From positions 6,101,945-6,165,944 of the forward strand of contig JAJEKV010000023.1 in the NCBI GenBank assembly GCA_021234155.1: a DNA stretch of 64,000 nt. The letters are read 5' to 3'. This DNA is from Isoetes taiwanensis (taxonomy: Eukaryota > Streptophyta > Lycopodiopsida > Isoetales > Isoetaceae). The notes under the pieces are model-generated. The model saw only the letters and a list, made by a program, of their open reading frames with translations. It was not told the DNA's origin and made no database searches. Shown here piece after piece: positions 11,138 to 26,900 of the stretch (position 1 is the first letter of the stretch; every line of letters starts with the position of its first letter). Both the position numbers and the translations under genes were made by a program.

Positions 11138-14100
11138 TCAATTAGGTACCTCCGGTGATGCTACCTGTTTGTGAAAAGAACTCAGCGGGGAAGCTGGATT
11201 GCCCCCCATTCGGTCCCTTAGAGTTTGATACGCCGGACAGTGGAGAACAAAATGTGCCTCATCCTCTATTTCATTGGACCCGCATACCTTGCATGTGCGC
11301 TGCTCGCGAGGTATGTCACCCCATCGCCCAATCTCCACTCCCAGGTGATGTGAGCTGAGTCGGAATACAGATTGTGTGCCTCTTGTGCATGGATATCCCC
11401 TCGGAAGGTATGGCATTGCTCTCATTTCGGGGTTCATAGAGGTGCGATAGTATTCCATTTTGGTACACCCCACCGCCATGCTTTATCTTGAAAGTGTATC
11501 TTCACCCACTCCCTTATCATGTCCTTGTCAAGCGGCATGTTGTCCAAGCTCTCATCCCCATTTGCTAAGCCATTTCCTCAAGTCGGCGTGCCATCCCTTG
11601 TTCTCACTTTCTTTCATTGCCAAATGCGGAAAACTATCTGTATCCATTGATTTCACCTTGAGAAGAAAGTGCAATGTTTGGCATAATGCTTCGCCCTCAA
11701 GAGGCAACAGGCCAGATTCATTGAGCATCATTTCATATGGTGTCCGGAGCTTAACCCCGAGCTCTGTCATGAGGAACTTCTTTTGGATTTTCTCTACTCG
11801 CTTCCACATATCTAGAGATAAGCCTGGCCCCCAGATCTCACACCCATATAAAATCACTGCTTGAACCAGAACTTTGTATAGCATTTTCTTGAGTCCAAAG
11901 TCTACAATTTCTACCTTCCTGCATCTTCTCTGCATTGAGAAAAGGGCTTTCAGCCCGCTATACCGTTCTATGCTCAACCGCCTTGTTCCATTTGTAGTTT
12001 TGGTCCACAATTAGACCCAAGTATTTATACTGTGTGGTGACTTCTACCTTCTCGTTTTTAAAAGTGAAACTGAAATCCGTCGAACGGGTGCCAAATACCA
12101 AGATCTTTGTTTTTCCTAGGTTTACTGTCATTTGCATTTGGTCACAGAAAGAGGCTAGCACATCTAGGTGTTTTTGAGCATCTAGTGCATTTCTAGAGAG
12201 CAACACGATGTCATCTGCGTATAGGAGTAGGGCCACCATGAATCCATGAAGTTGTGTTCCGTTACACCCGCTATCCATGATCCATGACTCCAGCTCATCT
12301 ATGAATATTCCAAATAGAGTGGGCGAGAGCGGACAGCCCTGTTTAACACCAATATTGCTGTCTACCATTTCCTTGCATATATCAGAAAGAGGTGATGATA
12401 GTTGCACCCATACCTTTTCATACAGTTGCGCCACTGCATGCTGATATTGCGAAGGCACCCCTAACTTCTCCATCCTGCTCCACAAGTCCCCTCTCCTTAC
12501 TGTATCAAAGGCTTTAGTCAGGTCTACAAAGATGGCAAAGAGTGGCTTTTTGGTCTTCTTCACCGAGTCCATGGCTGCCCGAAGTGTAAGGAGGTGGTCC
12601 ATGGTGGACTTGGTAGGCCTAAAACCTGCCTGTCCCTTTGCTCTGGCGTCATTATCCTCGGCCCATGTGCTGATTTTCTGCTCTAGGATTGTTGCAACGA
12701 GCTTGGAGAACAGATTGCTTATCATAATCATTCGGTAGTTGCTTGGGTCAGCTTCGTTACCAGTTTTATGCAGGGGCACCACTCGGCTGGCTTGCCAGGA
12801 TGGTGGGAAACCATCTTTCAGGGCACCATTCAACATCTTGGGATAATTGAGTGAGTTGTAGGCCCGCCCACTTCAATGCTTTCGGCCGCTAGGCAGATGC
12901 ATCATTTGCTTTGCCTTTTCGCAAGTTTACGGATCCCTTTGTGAGGTCTTCTTACGTGATTTGTGGCGCTTCTCCTCTCTTTTCATATGTGTCATGTATG
13001 CCCTCTACATGATAGAGCTTGTGCAAATGTGCCATCAATGGCTCAATTTCCAGTTTGCTTGCCTTGGCCTTGCTATGTTTCAGTTGATTCCAAAATTTTT
13101 TGGAGTGCAATCGGTGGATTTTGTACCAGCTCCTCTTGCTTTGCTCTCGTGTGCGCTCTTTTCTTTTGCCTAAGCAGCTTGAAATAGTCTTTTCTGATAG
13201 CGGGTTTCGCTTGTTTCGTGGCCCTCTTGTACATCTCCCTATGGTTTTTGCATTCTTGGTCGAACCAGATGTTACAGGGCAGCCCCCTTGCTCTCCTGTA
13301 CGAGCAAAAGCACTTGGTTGCTGCGTCTCTGAGCATTTCAGTAAGTGCATTGCTGATTTCTAGGGGTATTTCGGGCCAGCAGATGCTTTGCGCTTTGCCT
13401 TCACAAACTTCTAAGAAATTGCTAGCTTTTCTGTGATCGAGCCCCCATCTATGATGTATGACCGGTACTGCATCTGCCTTGGCTGTGGCTGTGATTTCTA
13501 GTTTGATCATTAGAGGTACATGATCGGATTCCGGTCTACTGTCTCCTACTGTGAACTCTTTGATGCCCTTCATCATGCTTGTGCTTCCAATGACCAGATC
13601 CACGACACTAGATCCCCTCCCTCCTGCCCCAAAAGATGTGCATTTTTGCGTGCCACTGAAAGTTGACGTGCCATTGTAAATTACCATTCCCAAGCCCCCA
13701 CACATATTCAACACATGACTTCCCTGGGGCGTTACGTATCCATACATGTCATCTGTAGTCCTGCTCAAGCCCGCTGATTGCAGCTCGTCCTCATCTAATT
13801 GATCCATCCAGATTGGTTCCCCATAGGTGTTGCTGACATACGCCTGTTTGTTGGCAACTCGGCCATTGAAATCGCCCATCAGAATGACTTCGCCTGTCTC
13901 CATGAGTCCCAAGACTTCCTGTTCTAGATGATGAAATGGGTCATCTCGATCTAAGTCATCCTTGTCATATGTGGGAGATTCCCTTGGAGGGAAGTAGCAG
14001 CCGGCCACATAAATATTTTTGTTGTTGCCCGGTATCTCTATAATAATGAACTGTTTTGTGATGCATGTCTTTTTAATTTTGATTCTTCCAATTAGGTGCT

Positions 14101-14335
14101 TCCTGATATAGCAAGCTATGCCGCCAAAACCTTTATGTCTCCAGCCTTTGTTGTGCCCATTGATTGATTGAGCTAGTTCAAAGCCGGGGATGCTTGGCAT
14201 GCCAAGTTCCTCATGCTCATGAGTTTACGCTAGAAATAGAATATCCCACAGATTGAGAATGTCTGCCATGGAAGCCAATTTCTTGCTGTCCATGCCATTG
14301 ACATTCCACATACAAAGCGTGATGGCCTCGAGTTC
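11138..14335 (-). pseudogene. LINE C ORF2 (endonuclease, RT, finger), frameshifted
   Basis: Reads from the codon after TAG 14336-14338. The first segment (14335-14228) encodes ELEAITLCMWNVNG and the start of the endonuclease, then an in-frame TAA (14225-14227) sits about where the catalytic Glu block should be. 13073-14200: endonuclease with GCYFPPRES, LMGDFNGRVANKQ and ESDHVPL. 11958-12836: RT with RVVPLHKTGNEADPSNYR, FVDLTKAFDTV, IGVKQGCPLSPTLFG and LLLYADDIVLLS. 11552-12010: thumb. 11138-11479: finger CKVCGSNEIEDEAHFVLHC. At least four frame changes. Closely parallels LINE B ORF2. Confidence 0.85.
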
Positions 14336-18259
<3,924 letters not shown>

Positions 18260-18428
18260 TGTAGAGAAGCACCAAGTAAACGAGCATCTCCTATGCGTTC
18301 TGCAGCATTATCAACAACTATTTTCACACTTCTAGCAGTAACAATGAAATGTGCCAATTGGGGCGTATGCTTTGCAACTTCTCTGATAACAATTGCAGCT
18401 TGCTCGTGCACCTGACAATCAGCATCCT
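18260..18428 (-). pseudogene. Duplicate copy of a SPAG6/PF16-like armadillo exon
   Basis: Minus-strand translation DADCQVHEQAAIVIREVAKHTPQLAHFIVTARS...LLGASLQ matches the SPAG6 block around VRKNxATLIREIAKHTPELSQLIV, from an armadillo-repeat protein of the axonemal central pair. It is a 169-bp duplicate of 18480-18648, 220 bp away. The copy ends CTACAA|GTCTTC, keeping a possible GT donor, and is preceded by a possible AG acceptor (tattgcag). It could be an alternative exon or debris; it has lost the first part of the exon seen in the other copy. Confidence 0.6.
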
Positions 18429-18479
18429 ATATCCAGACTCTGCAATAGCAGTCTTAGGAATGAAATAATACTGAAAAGC

Positions 18480-18694
18480 TGTAGAGAAGCACCAAGTAAA
18501 CAAGCATCTCCTATGCTTTCTGCAGCATTATCAACAAGTATTGTCACACTTCTAGCAGTAACAATGAAATGTGCTAATTGGGATGTATGCTTTGCCACTT
18601 CTCTGATAACAATTGCAGCTTGCTTGCGCACCTGACAATCAGCATCCTTGAGGCATATACAGTTCTTTTGGAATACTCCAGCTGCAACAAGAAC
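18480..18694 (-). pseudogene. SPAG6/PF16-like armadillo exon
   Basis: Minus-strand reading after an AG acceptor (ttcattggcag|gtt): VLVAAGVFQKNCICLKDADC then QVRKQAAIVIREVAKHTSQL and AHFIVTARSVTILVDNAAES. It follows the SPAG6 pattern of EIFPxxLxCLKDxDExVRK followed by LIREIAKHTPELSQLIVNAGG. Axonemal central-apparatus proteins are retained only in plants with motile sperm. The exon end reads CTACAG|CTTTTC, with no GT donor, which with the stops in neighbouring exons suggests a pseudogene or partial duplication of the host gene. Confidence 0.65.
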
Positions 18695-18834
18695 CTGCCA
18701 ATGAAATGGTGTTACATCCAGCTAGCTATATGAAGTCATTAGGTCCCATCCTACTTGATTTATAATGCTCTTTGCATGATGTACAATGCATGGTACATTC
18801 AAGTTTCTCTAGGGATTGCCCACTGAACACTATA

Positions 18835-18895
18835 CAGCAGAAGCACAAGAGATTGAGTGCTTTGCTACTTGCCCCAAGCAAAAACAAACCTACAA
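18835..18895 (-). pseudogene. SPAG6-like exon remnant
   Basis: Minus-strand reading LGQVAKHSISCASAV resembles SPAG6 LSQVSKHSVDLAEMVV, the repeat immediately N-terminal to the exon at 18480-18694, so order is as expected for a minus-strand gene. The downstream reading breaks. Confidence 0.45.
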
Positions 18896-19259
18896 AATAG
18901 CAAAATACTGGATTTAATTCACTATAACAATGTAGTAGTAGTACCATTCCATATCCCTTATGCTTGTTATCTAAGCCTCATATAAAGAAAGAAACTTCAA
19001 TAAAGAAAGAAACTTGAATGCTGCAACCTAGGATGTTCCAAATGCTAATTGACAAGACATAAGAAATGTTAACAATGTTGGCTGAGGATAGTGACTTTTG
19101 ATTCCTATGCTAATGAAACGTCGCATGCAGGAGATATAAGAAAACGCAACACTTTGCTATGAGAAAATAAGAATGTTCAGGTACTATAGTGGCCGAACTT
19201 CCATAAAATAGAACACGAATGGGTCACATCCAGGTACTTGACAATTGATCCAATAATAA

Positions 19260-19345
19260 TAAACAGTTCCTGCATCCACAATAGATTGTGCAAGCTCCGT
19301 TGCATGTTTAGATCAGTCTGTAAGTGCTCCGGTTGTTGCACGCCT
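19260..19345 (-). pseudogene. SPAG6-like exon remnant with in-frame stop
   Basis: Minus-strand reading ALTD-stop-SKHATELAQSIVDAGTV matches SPAG6 ALSDIAKHSPELAQTVVDAGAV. A TGA sits where Ile is expected. The position agrees with SPAG6 exon order. Confidence 0.55.
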
Positions 19346-19804
19346 AACTGAGACTTCAGGTTCCCGTGTGTCAACATATATGTAACACAATGAATTCGTA
19401 TGGTTGAAATGACATATTTAACAACTCAAAAATAAAAAGCAATTCAATGTTGCACAAAATTGCCCCTTAAAACGATCTATTTCAGCTTCACAATAAAGGG
19501 TAATGATAGAGTTTTATTAAGTGATCAAGATTTCTTGCATGAGATCTATACAAAGAAAAGAAACATCCTAATAGTGCTGCATACCATTATAGATAGGCCA
19601 ACTAAAATTGTACAAAAAATGCTAATCTATCGGTCCTTGGCTCTCTAAAGAGTAACATAGATCCCACTGACTGGAATCAGAAGATTTAAGCTGCTTTTTT
19701 CTGCTGGCTACCTTATCCACCTCTCAATTCAATTATAACTGGCAGGAAAACTGTTCGAAATAATGCAAGAAATTGTCAAAATCGAGTCATAGGCTACTCA
19801 CCTG

Positions 19805-19850
19805 TGCACTTGCTACAACCCCTGCATCAATAATGTTATGTGCAAGTTTT
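19805..19850 (-). pseudogene. SPAG6-like exon remnant ending at a GTGAGT donor
   Basis: Minus-strand reading KLAHNIIDAGVVASAQ followed by gtgagt, a consensus 5' splice site. It resembles an armadillo repeat end (ELAQxVVDAGAVxxLxQ). Too short to place exactly. Confidence 0.4.
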
Positions 19851-22654
19851 CCATTATTAGTCCCCAAATGACAGATGCATCAAATGCTACCCTAGAGACA
19901 GGACAAGTCTATGGGCTGTTTGGGGCAAGCTGCTCTGTATCACATATGTTATCTACAACTTTGGGCAACCACCATGCGACAAGCATGTTAACGGTTCCGG
20001 CCACAACGGTTACCGATTACCTGTAACCAGCAGCAGCCTTACAGTATTTAGAGCTCTGTTTATATTTGTAATTGAATCGCTTGTTTTACCTGCACTATAA
20101 ACATAGATCGTGGTGATACCTTCATATAATGACCAAGTTTGAAGCCTTGCAAGAATGCAGTTGCCTAGCCTACACTAGAATAGCCATATATTTTGAAGCG
20201 GAGGTTACCTATAGGCTTGCCTGATAGTAAATATCCCATGATGTATTATGTTAAGATATCTAGACCAGGAGTCTTTAAACCAGCATGTTAGGTGGAGATC
20301 ACAATATTGATATATAATGAAATAAAACAAGTAATACCTGATTAGTGGTGGCTGTGATAACATCAATGGGAAATACATATACTAGGGAAAGTGCACCAAC
20401 TAAAGGAATTCACCAACCTTGGCAATCGTAGCTGGTCAATATACATCTGACAAGTGAAAAAGGAAACAAAGAAAGACACCAATAAAAGGAGAAGGAACCA
20501 CCAGAGAGCTATATCTGCATACTTCTTCATCAAGCGAGAGTGAATGTCAGCTTTTTTCACCATGGAAGCCGGCAAAAATGATTGCCCAATTCAAGCTGAA
20601 TGCACCCAAGCCAAGGCCTCTCAAACCTCATCCTAGCTATTGAGCAGTTACAGATCTAGGCCATGCCCAGCAGACCCAAGATATAGAGAAAAAAGTCACG
20701 AAGAGATATCCAGGGAGCACATAATATGAGAAATTAATATCCATAACAATCAAGAAGAACTGAATTCTTGACAAACCTCTATGCTGATCCTTTCATGAAG
20801 GGTCCTGTTATAAGAAAAATGGCATTTAGAAATCTATTAATTTCATGAGTTATAAAGTGGAGGGCAAATAGATACCTAAAAAGGGACACATGAATTATAG
20901 TAAAACATGCTAATAAAATTTTGAAGCTAAAATTATTAAGCATAGGCTTTAAGAGTACCTGTGAAGTGAGAATTATGAGAAGACCTACAACAAAACTAAT
21001 ATTTCTTTTATAAAAGACTCTAGCAACATTTATATGCTGCACAACAGCAGCCCTCCATGTCCAAAGCCACTTCCGGCAGTAGCAAAAATGCTGATCAAAA
21101 CATGCTCTTTCTTATTAAATGGACATGAATTCAGAGAAAACTTTCCCAGCCGTGGAATTTGGATAGATCTGGTGGGCAACCAGTCTGCCATTAGGCGGCC
21201 AAGATTGTAGAGCTAAAACTAGGGCGGACGATATAATGAGAGGCTCTGTTCTGTATGAAAAGAACTGACTCAAGAAAGAAAGAAGAATACATGAAATCAA
21301 TTCGGAATGTCCATACTTCCTTGAATAGCAATGATTGAAAGCGAAATGGGATTTTACCTACTAAGATCATGACACTCACTTTCTTCACCCGGAAAGCTTT
21401 TGGAGCTTTATCATTCCCAAAATGGCCTCTTTCCGTTTTTAAGAGAAGCAAAACCAATTGAGATATATAACATGGCAGGATGAACAGATCATGAAGTCCG
21501 ATGTAGACAGCAAAAGTAAGAAAACCAAGAGTGCCTTAACGGAGTACATGCCGAAGAGGAAAAGCTTTAATGGAGCTTAAAGTGTAGAATTTAAAATGTG
21601 GAATGACCCACCTAGGAAAACTGCGCCCAATTCGTAGAAACAAGTTGCAGCAGTCTAGTTCTGCCTCCGCCAGAGCTTCCCCAACGAAGGCATAACTTCC
21701 CAAGACATGCTGGAATGGGCTGAAATTTCCATCAATTTTTTGTGACCCTCGATCAAATCCAACAATTTTAAGAGCATCCACATGCACAAAATTCTTACCT
21801 GGCAGCAACGTGGACACTCTAGAATTGCTTCAAAGTGTCCACTTGCGTTTGTGCAAACGTGCGAAAAAAAGGATATAGCAAAGATAAGGGATTCATCTGC
21901 ATGCTAAGATGAAGAACGAGAGGTGGTGCGGCAGTTTACAGAAACTACAGAAGACCGAAGGAAAGGCTATGAATCGTAACAACAGATCTTTGCAAACTGC
22001 ATCAAAGGTATATAAACGAAACTTCTGCTTGGTACGGGGCCAGATAGATGAAGAAGGCTGGAATATCAACACTGGAAAAAATAGAGAAATAGATCAGCAG
22101 AGTTCTTAACAATAGGGCACAACTCTGAGGTAAGAATATTTAGTTAGCCTCTGAAAATTCATGAGAAGCAGATGAAACCACGGTTTTGGAGCTTTGGATC
22201 TGGGTAACAAAAGTAGCAGAAAAGGCTCACCTTAAGCTAAATTAAGCAGAAGAAGATTAAGACAGAGCAAGAAAGAAAGGCCCACTGTAAGGAAATAGCC
22301 GGACAAAAACAGACCTGATAGCTATTTTTAAAAGACAATAAAAGATACTAAGAAGAAAATCGAGAGGCAAAACAAAGACTTTTAACATTCTAGACAAAAG
22401 GGACAAACAAGACAGAATCAGAGCTACAATCTGTGCAAAAAACTCCTTCCTTATCTATGTTAGCAGTTTTGGATGAGAAGCTGCCATCGAATGTGCAAGA
22501 AAAAGAAGAGTAGGATCAAATTAGAAGTACCAAAAAAGCTCAAATTGGAAGGCCAGCACCTCAGAATAGAAGCATGGATGAAGAAATTAGGACAGCATTG
22601 GGCAAACTAATCTAACACTATCCAAAAGAAGTATCAGAAAAGATCAAGAAGAAG
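19851..22654. other. Unassigned intergenic or intronic DNA
   Basis: No recognisable coding region. Minus ORFs at 20363-20575 and 20779-21042 are hydrophobic and unsupported. A 93-codon minus ORF at 21536-21817 has balanced composition but no family I recognise. N-terminal SPAG6 exons could lie here, but I could not identify any. Confidence 0.4.
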
Positions 22655-23923
22655 ATACCCTCTTTGCGCCGGAGTAACATTCTGTCTACCTCCATTTCTG
22701 ATCATTACCCTCAGGTTTTGTACAGTCAGGGTGCGGTTGCCTCTTGGCCCTCTAGGACGGTGTTCCGTTTGAACACCCGGCTTTTGGCTGATGCGGATTT
22801 CTCGGCCCAGTGCCAGGAGTTGTGGCTTGATACCTTTTCATCTCTGAAGGGTATGTCTGGTATGGTGACTGCGTTGGCCAGGGTAAAGCGTTTTGCCAAG
22901 GTCTTTGGTAGGCAGCGTGTGCAGCAGGAGCGGCAGGAGTTGCATGGTCTCTATCAGAAGTTGGAGAAGATTCGGGCGCAGCCTTCTAATGGCATTAGGG
23001 AGAATGCAGTGTTGCAACGTATTGTTGCTCTGGAGTAGGTTAAAGTGCAGGAGGCGCATGTGAAGGTGGCCCTTACCTGGTTGAAGGAGGGGGACACAAG
23101 TTCATCGGTGTTCTTCAGAGCAGCTAAGCAGCGGTGATATGCAACATCTATGGCGTCCCTTGTTTTACCTGATGGCCGGACTTTGGAGGATCCCGCTGAT
23201 TTGCAGCGGTATGTGCATGCTCATTTCTCAGGGTTTTTTGCACAATGCACTCTTCCCTATGAGCAGGAGATGCAGGAGCGTGTTTTGGGGGCTGTTAAGC
23301 CATCTGTTCTGCCTCACCAGCATGAGAGCTTAGAGCAGGAGCTCTCCAGAGAGGATTTAGCGGAGGCATGTATGTGCATGGCCAAGGATAAATGTCCTGG
23401 GCTGGATGGCATCCCTGTGGAGTTCTTTCAGACTTATTGGGAGTGGGCTGGTGAGTCCGTGTACCAGGTGTACTTTGAGTTGATGCAGTCTTCTCAATTG
23501 GATAGGATCTTGAATACCGCATGCATTTTCTTGATTCCTAAGGTTAAACAGCCTTCTACCATTAATGATTGGAGGCCTATCTCCTTGTTGTCCTCTGTGT
23601 ACAAGATTATTGCGAAAGCCCTGGCAAAGAAGTTGAAGCCGGTAGTGACTTCTTCCATTATTAAGGTGCAGTCTGGGTTTGTTCCTGGGAGGAACATTTT
23701 GACTAATGTTGCCGCAACTTATGAGGGCCTTTATTGGGCCAGGAGAACAGGTCAAGGTATTGCCTATCTTAAGCTTGACTTTGCCAAAGCTTACGATAGT
23801 GTCCGTTGGGAGTTCTTGTCTGCCATGATGTTAGCGTTGGGCTGTGGTCTACGTTTTACAGAGACAGTCATGAAGCTGCATAGGTCAGCATGGGCTACGG
23901 TGGTGTGCCAGGGTGAACCCTTC
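22655..23923 (+). mobile_element. LINE E fragment: endonuclease end and RT, cut by LTR element
   Basis: Plus-strand L1-like remnant related to LINE A. 22664-23038 holds the endonuclease end and linker (SISDHYPQVL...). 23150-23923 holds RT with CPGLDGIPVEFFQTYWE, DWRPISLLSSVYKIIAKAL, QSGFVPGRNILTNV and YLKLDFAKAYDSVRWEF. Stops lie at 23036-23038 and near 23135. The RT is interrupted before the YADD box by the LTR at 23924. No continuation of this LINE was found on the other side of the LTR element. Confidence 0.85.
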
Positions 23924-24484
23924 TGTTAGTCCTGTGCCTCCTGGTACAGGACTATTCATGCATACGACGGACCAGGTCAGGTCCAAGGATCCACAGTCGG
24001 GCACGGGTCAGTCGTCAAAGGCCCAGCAGAAGACCAAGCAGCAGACCACGCAGTCAAAGCCTGGGTCTGCTACCAAGAGGCGCCGCTCAGACAAATGACG
24101 GCCCGTCACCGCCTGCGTCAGCGTCAGCGTGATTCCAGGCACTTCAAGAGGCACCGCCAGCATTCCTGCAAATCAGGCCTCCTTCCAGGAGTCGGCACCG
24201 AAATCAGTCAGAGTGTCTATATTGGGCCAAAGGCCATTGTACTATATATATGAGTAGAGCTAGCACATGAGTTTTTAGATGAGTTTTGAGTCTTGTCTCA
24301 CTTCAGTTTTCTCTCGGCCGCGAGAGCTCATGTATCATCATCATTGATATCAAGGAAGCTTATCATTGTTGTCTCATTGTTCTTTGTTTTCTTTTCCCTT
24401 TCCTTGTTTTCTTGCAAATCCCGCGTGACATAGTCCCCGGATTCTCCTGTTAGATCCAAGGGTCCTCACAGAGGGCTCCAAACA
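23924..24484 (+). repeat. LTR-a: 5' LTR of older Ty3/gypsy element
   Basis: 561 bp, starting TGTTAGTCC and ending CCAAACA (TG...CA). Near-identical in layout to LTR-b and LTR-c. TATA box TATATATA at 24243-24250, downstream of the palindromic GGGCCAAAGGCC. The following bases (tgtcgccgctgccggg) resemble the PBS TGGCGCCGTTGCCGGGG seen in many plant Athila/Tat-type elements. The 5-bp flank is CCTTC; the matching right flank was not found because the element's 3' LTR is missing. Confidence 0.9.
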
Positions 24485-24531
24485 CTGTCGCCGCTGCCGG
24501 GTCTGATTCGATTTTCCTTTCTTCTGTCGCC

Positions 24532-26900
24532 ATGTCTGCCCGAAACTTCACGCCAGAAGAACTCCTTTCCCAGACGGCGTCTCGTTTGGAGCGCCATCAT
24601 CGAAGGGAAGCTGTTCGCGACATGTATGGATCTGCTTATGACATTGAGGGAGGCCACATTCGGTCTAGGGCTCAGTCGGCGCCACCCACCCCTCGTGTCC
24701 TGTCTCGTCCCAGTTCCCCGCCTCAAGCGTGCAAACATTGCTCACAGCCTCAATCACCTCATCACTATCCGGAGCCCTATCAGGCTCAACCTTCTCAACC
24801 TTACTTTCATACCCCAGAAAATGCCTACATCCATCATTCTTCTGGCCATACGCCTCTGCCTTCACAACCATCATCTCCTCCGGGCGGACAGGGATATCCA
24901 CATGTCTCTTTTGCTCCTCCCCAGGAATTTCCCTTTTCTACATTTTCCACCGCTCTTCCTGTTTACAACCTTACCGACCTCAAAACCAATGATCAAGCAC
25001 CTCCAGTACCTCCCCCTCAGTCACCCCTTCATCAGGGTCTTTCAGGCACCATGCCACCTCCAACTCCACATCAATATAATCCCTATCCAGTTCCTGTCCA
25101 GCCAAGCACTTTCACCTCTACCTTTCAGACCCTTAAGTTGACTTATCCCACCTTTGGCAACACGAAAGGCAAACCATTAGACCAAAGTGCTCAGGCCCAC
25201 ATGGAAGAATTTAAGGCTCTGGCTGTCCTAAATGGTCATGCACAACCTCAACTGAAATTCCATATCTTTTCCACCGCACTGCGTGGCTCTCCTCATCAAT
25301 GGCTTATGTCCAACAAAAGCCACTGGAAACAAGATTGGTCAGAAATGAAAACTGCTTTTCTTTCTCACTATGGAACCACGGATGATGATCAACTTCATCT
25401 CAAGCAACTCAATGACCTTCAACAAGAGCCCACGGAGTCCGCCAGGGATTTTTGCAGATCGCCTTCACATCTCGCTCAGCAAACTCAAGGAGTACCCGAC
25501 ACAGAGCCAGATCTTGGTCTGGTTTCTCCAAGGACTTCCTCCAGCTATCCGACTCATGATACCTGCGCCCGAAGACTTTGGAGCAGGCTATCGACCTTGT
25601 CAATCACTCAGTTAATGTTTCCTCCTGTGGCGTGGCTCTTCAGGAGCTCCCTTTCATACCACCAGTCATGGTTCCACAGACTGCTGTCCAACCTCAACAC
25701 GCCAATCCATGGTAGCAGTCGGATCGGTGCCATATGCGCAAACATCAAGGCCACTTGGCAAATGAGTGCAACTCCACCAATGGCCCGCCTCATTGTAAAA
25801 GATGCAACATGTGCAATCATGCAGCGGAAGAGTGCACTCGCGCACTCATCCTACACCTTTCGCAACAAAATTTTGGTTTATCAAGTGCAAACAACAACTC
25901 GGCAACAATCGCAATATCGGCCGCAACCACTGCGGGCTCAAACCAATCAACTCTATCGAAGAAGCCGGAGCAACAACGGGGACCCAACACACGCCCCCTT
26001 TTGATCCTTCTAAAGCTCCGGTGTTATCAGCATCACGAATGGGGTCATACCACCACGGCATGTCCTCAACTTCCACAAGTTTGGTGCAACTTCACGGCAC
26101 CAATCGGACCACCTCGGTCCGCCTCACGGCTTACCAACTTTGGATTGCCAATGGCAAACAAGGCCAGCGTCCGTTCTTCCGGAAGCCGCCCGGCGCCTCG
26201 GCAATCACGCTATCAACCCGCTCACGCCAATCAACCTCGGATGGATCAACAAGCACAGGGAAGAAATTTTTCGGGCTCTTAATCCTCCGATCCGGCCCGT
26301 CAAATTGGGTTGGTTTGGTTTCCACGCCAGACCGGGGCATCCGTCCCGAACCATTATTCCTAATGGCACGCGAAGCACGCCTTTGCGGTTGACACAATCC
26401 CTCATGAAGAGGAAAAAAAGGTTCACTGCGCTGACTTGGAAACGCGCATGCCTCATGTCATGCCTAAAAACGCGTAAAGCATTAGAACCTCATGCAAAGC
26501 TGGCTGAAGGCGCGACGTTAGCCAATGTTCATGCCACCACCAGAGCTCAGCAAAGACAAGATGCACCTTCCACATCTCAACCTCCACGCTCTCAGACATA
26601 TCCGAATATTGCTGCAGAGGTCGACCTACTAAAAGAAGTTGCTGCTTCATTACCACGCACTCCAGCACCCGTGGATCCAGCAGATCCTTTTTCTCATGTG
26701 CTTCTGGAACTCCAAGAGGAGGGCAAAAATCAAAATTCCCTTAAGTCTGGCAATGATTTTGAAACTATGTCCTGCTCTCAAGGACCAGTTACCACTCCCG
26801 ACTGTTTTGGTTGGGGCTGTCGCTACCTTTACACCCACGGTACATGCCACGGTGGGCAATCAACAAGTCAATCATGTTCAAATTGACGGAGGTAGCGCTG
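24532..26900 (+). pseudogene. Copy 1 gag (broken)
   Basis: Start ATG 24532 (MSARNFTPEELLSQ), 48 bp after LTR-a. The first ~215 residues are Pro/Ser/Gln/His-rich and low complexity. A retrotransposon gag domain follows (QTLKLTYPTFGN...AHMEEFKALAVLNG...GSPHQWLMSNKSHWK...FLSHYGTTDDD). The frame then breaks near 25450. Zinc knuckles of the CX2CX4HX4C type (CKRCNMCNHAAEEC) appear at 25790-25840 in another frame. Several indels relative to copy 2. Gag would form the virus-like particle and bind RNA. Confidence 0.82.
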
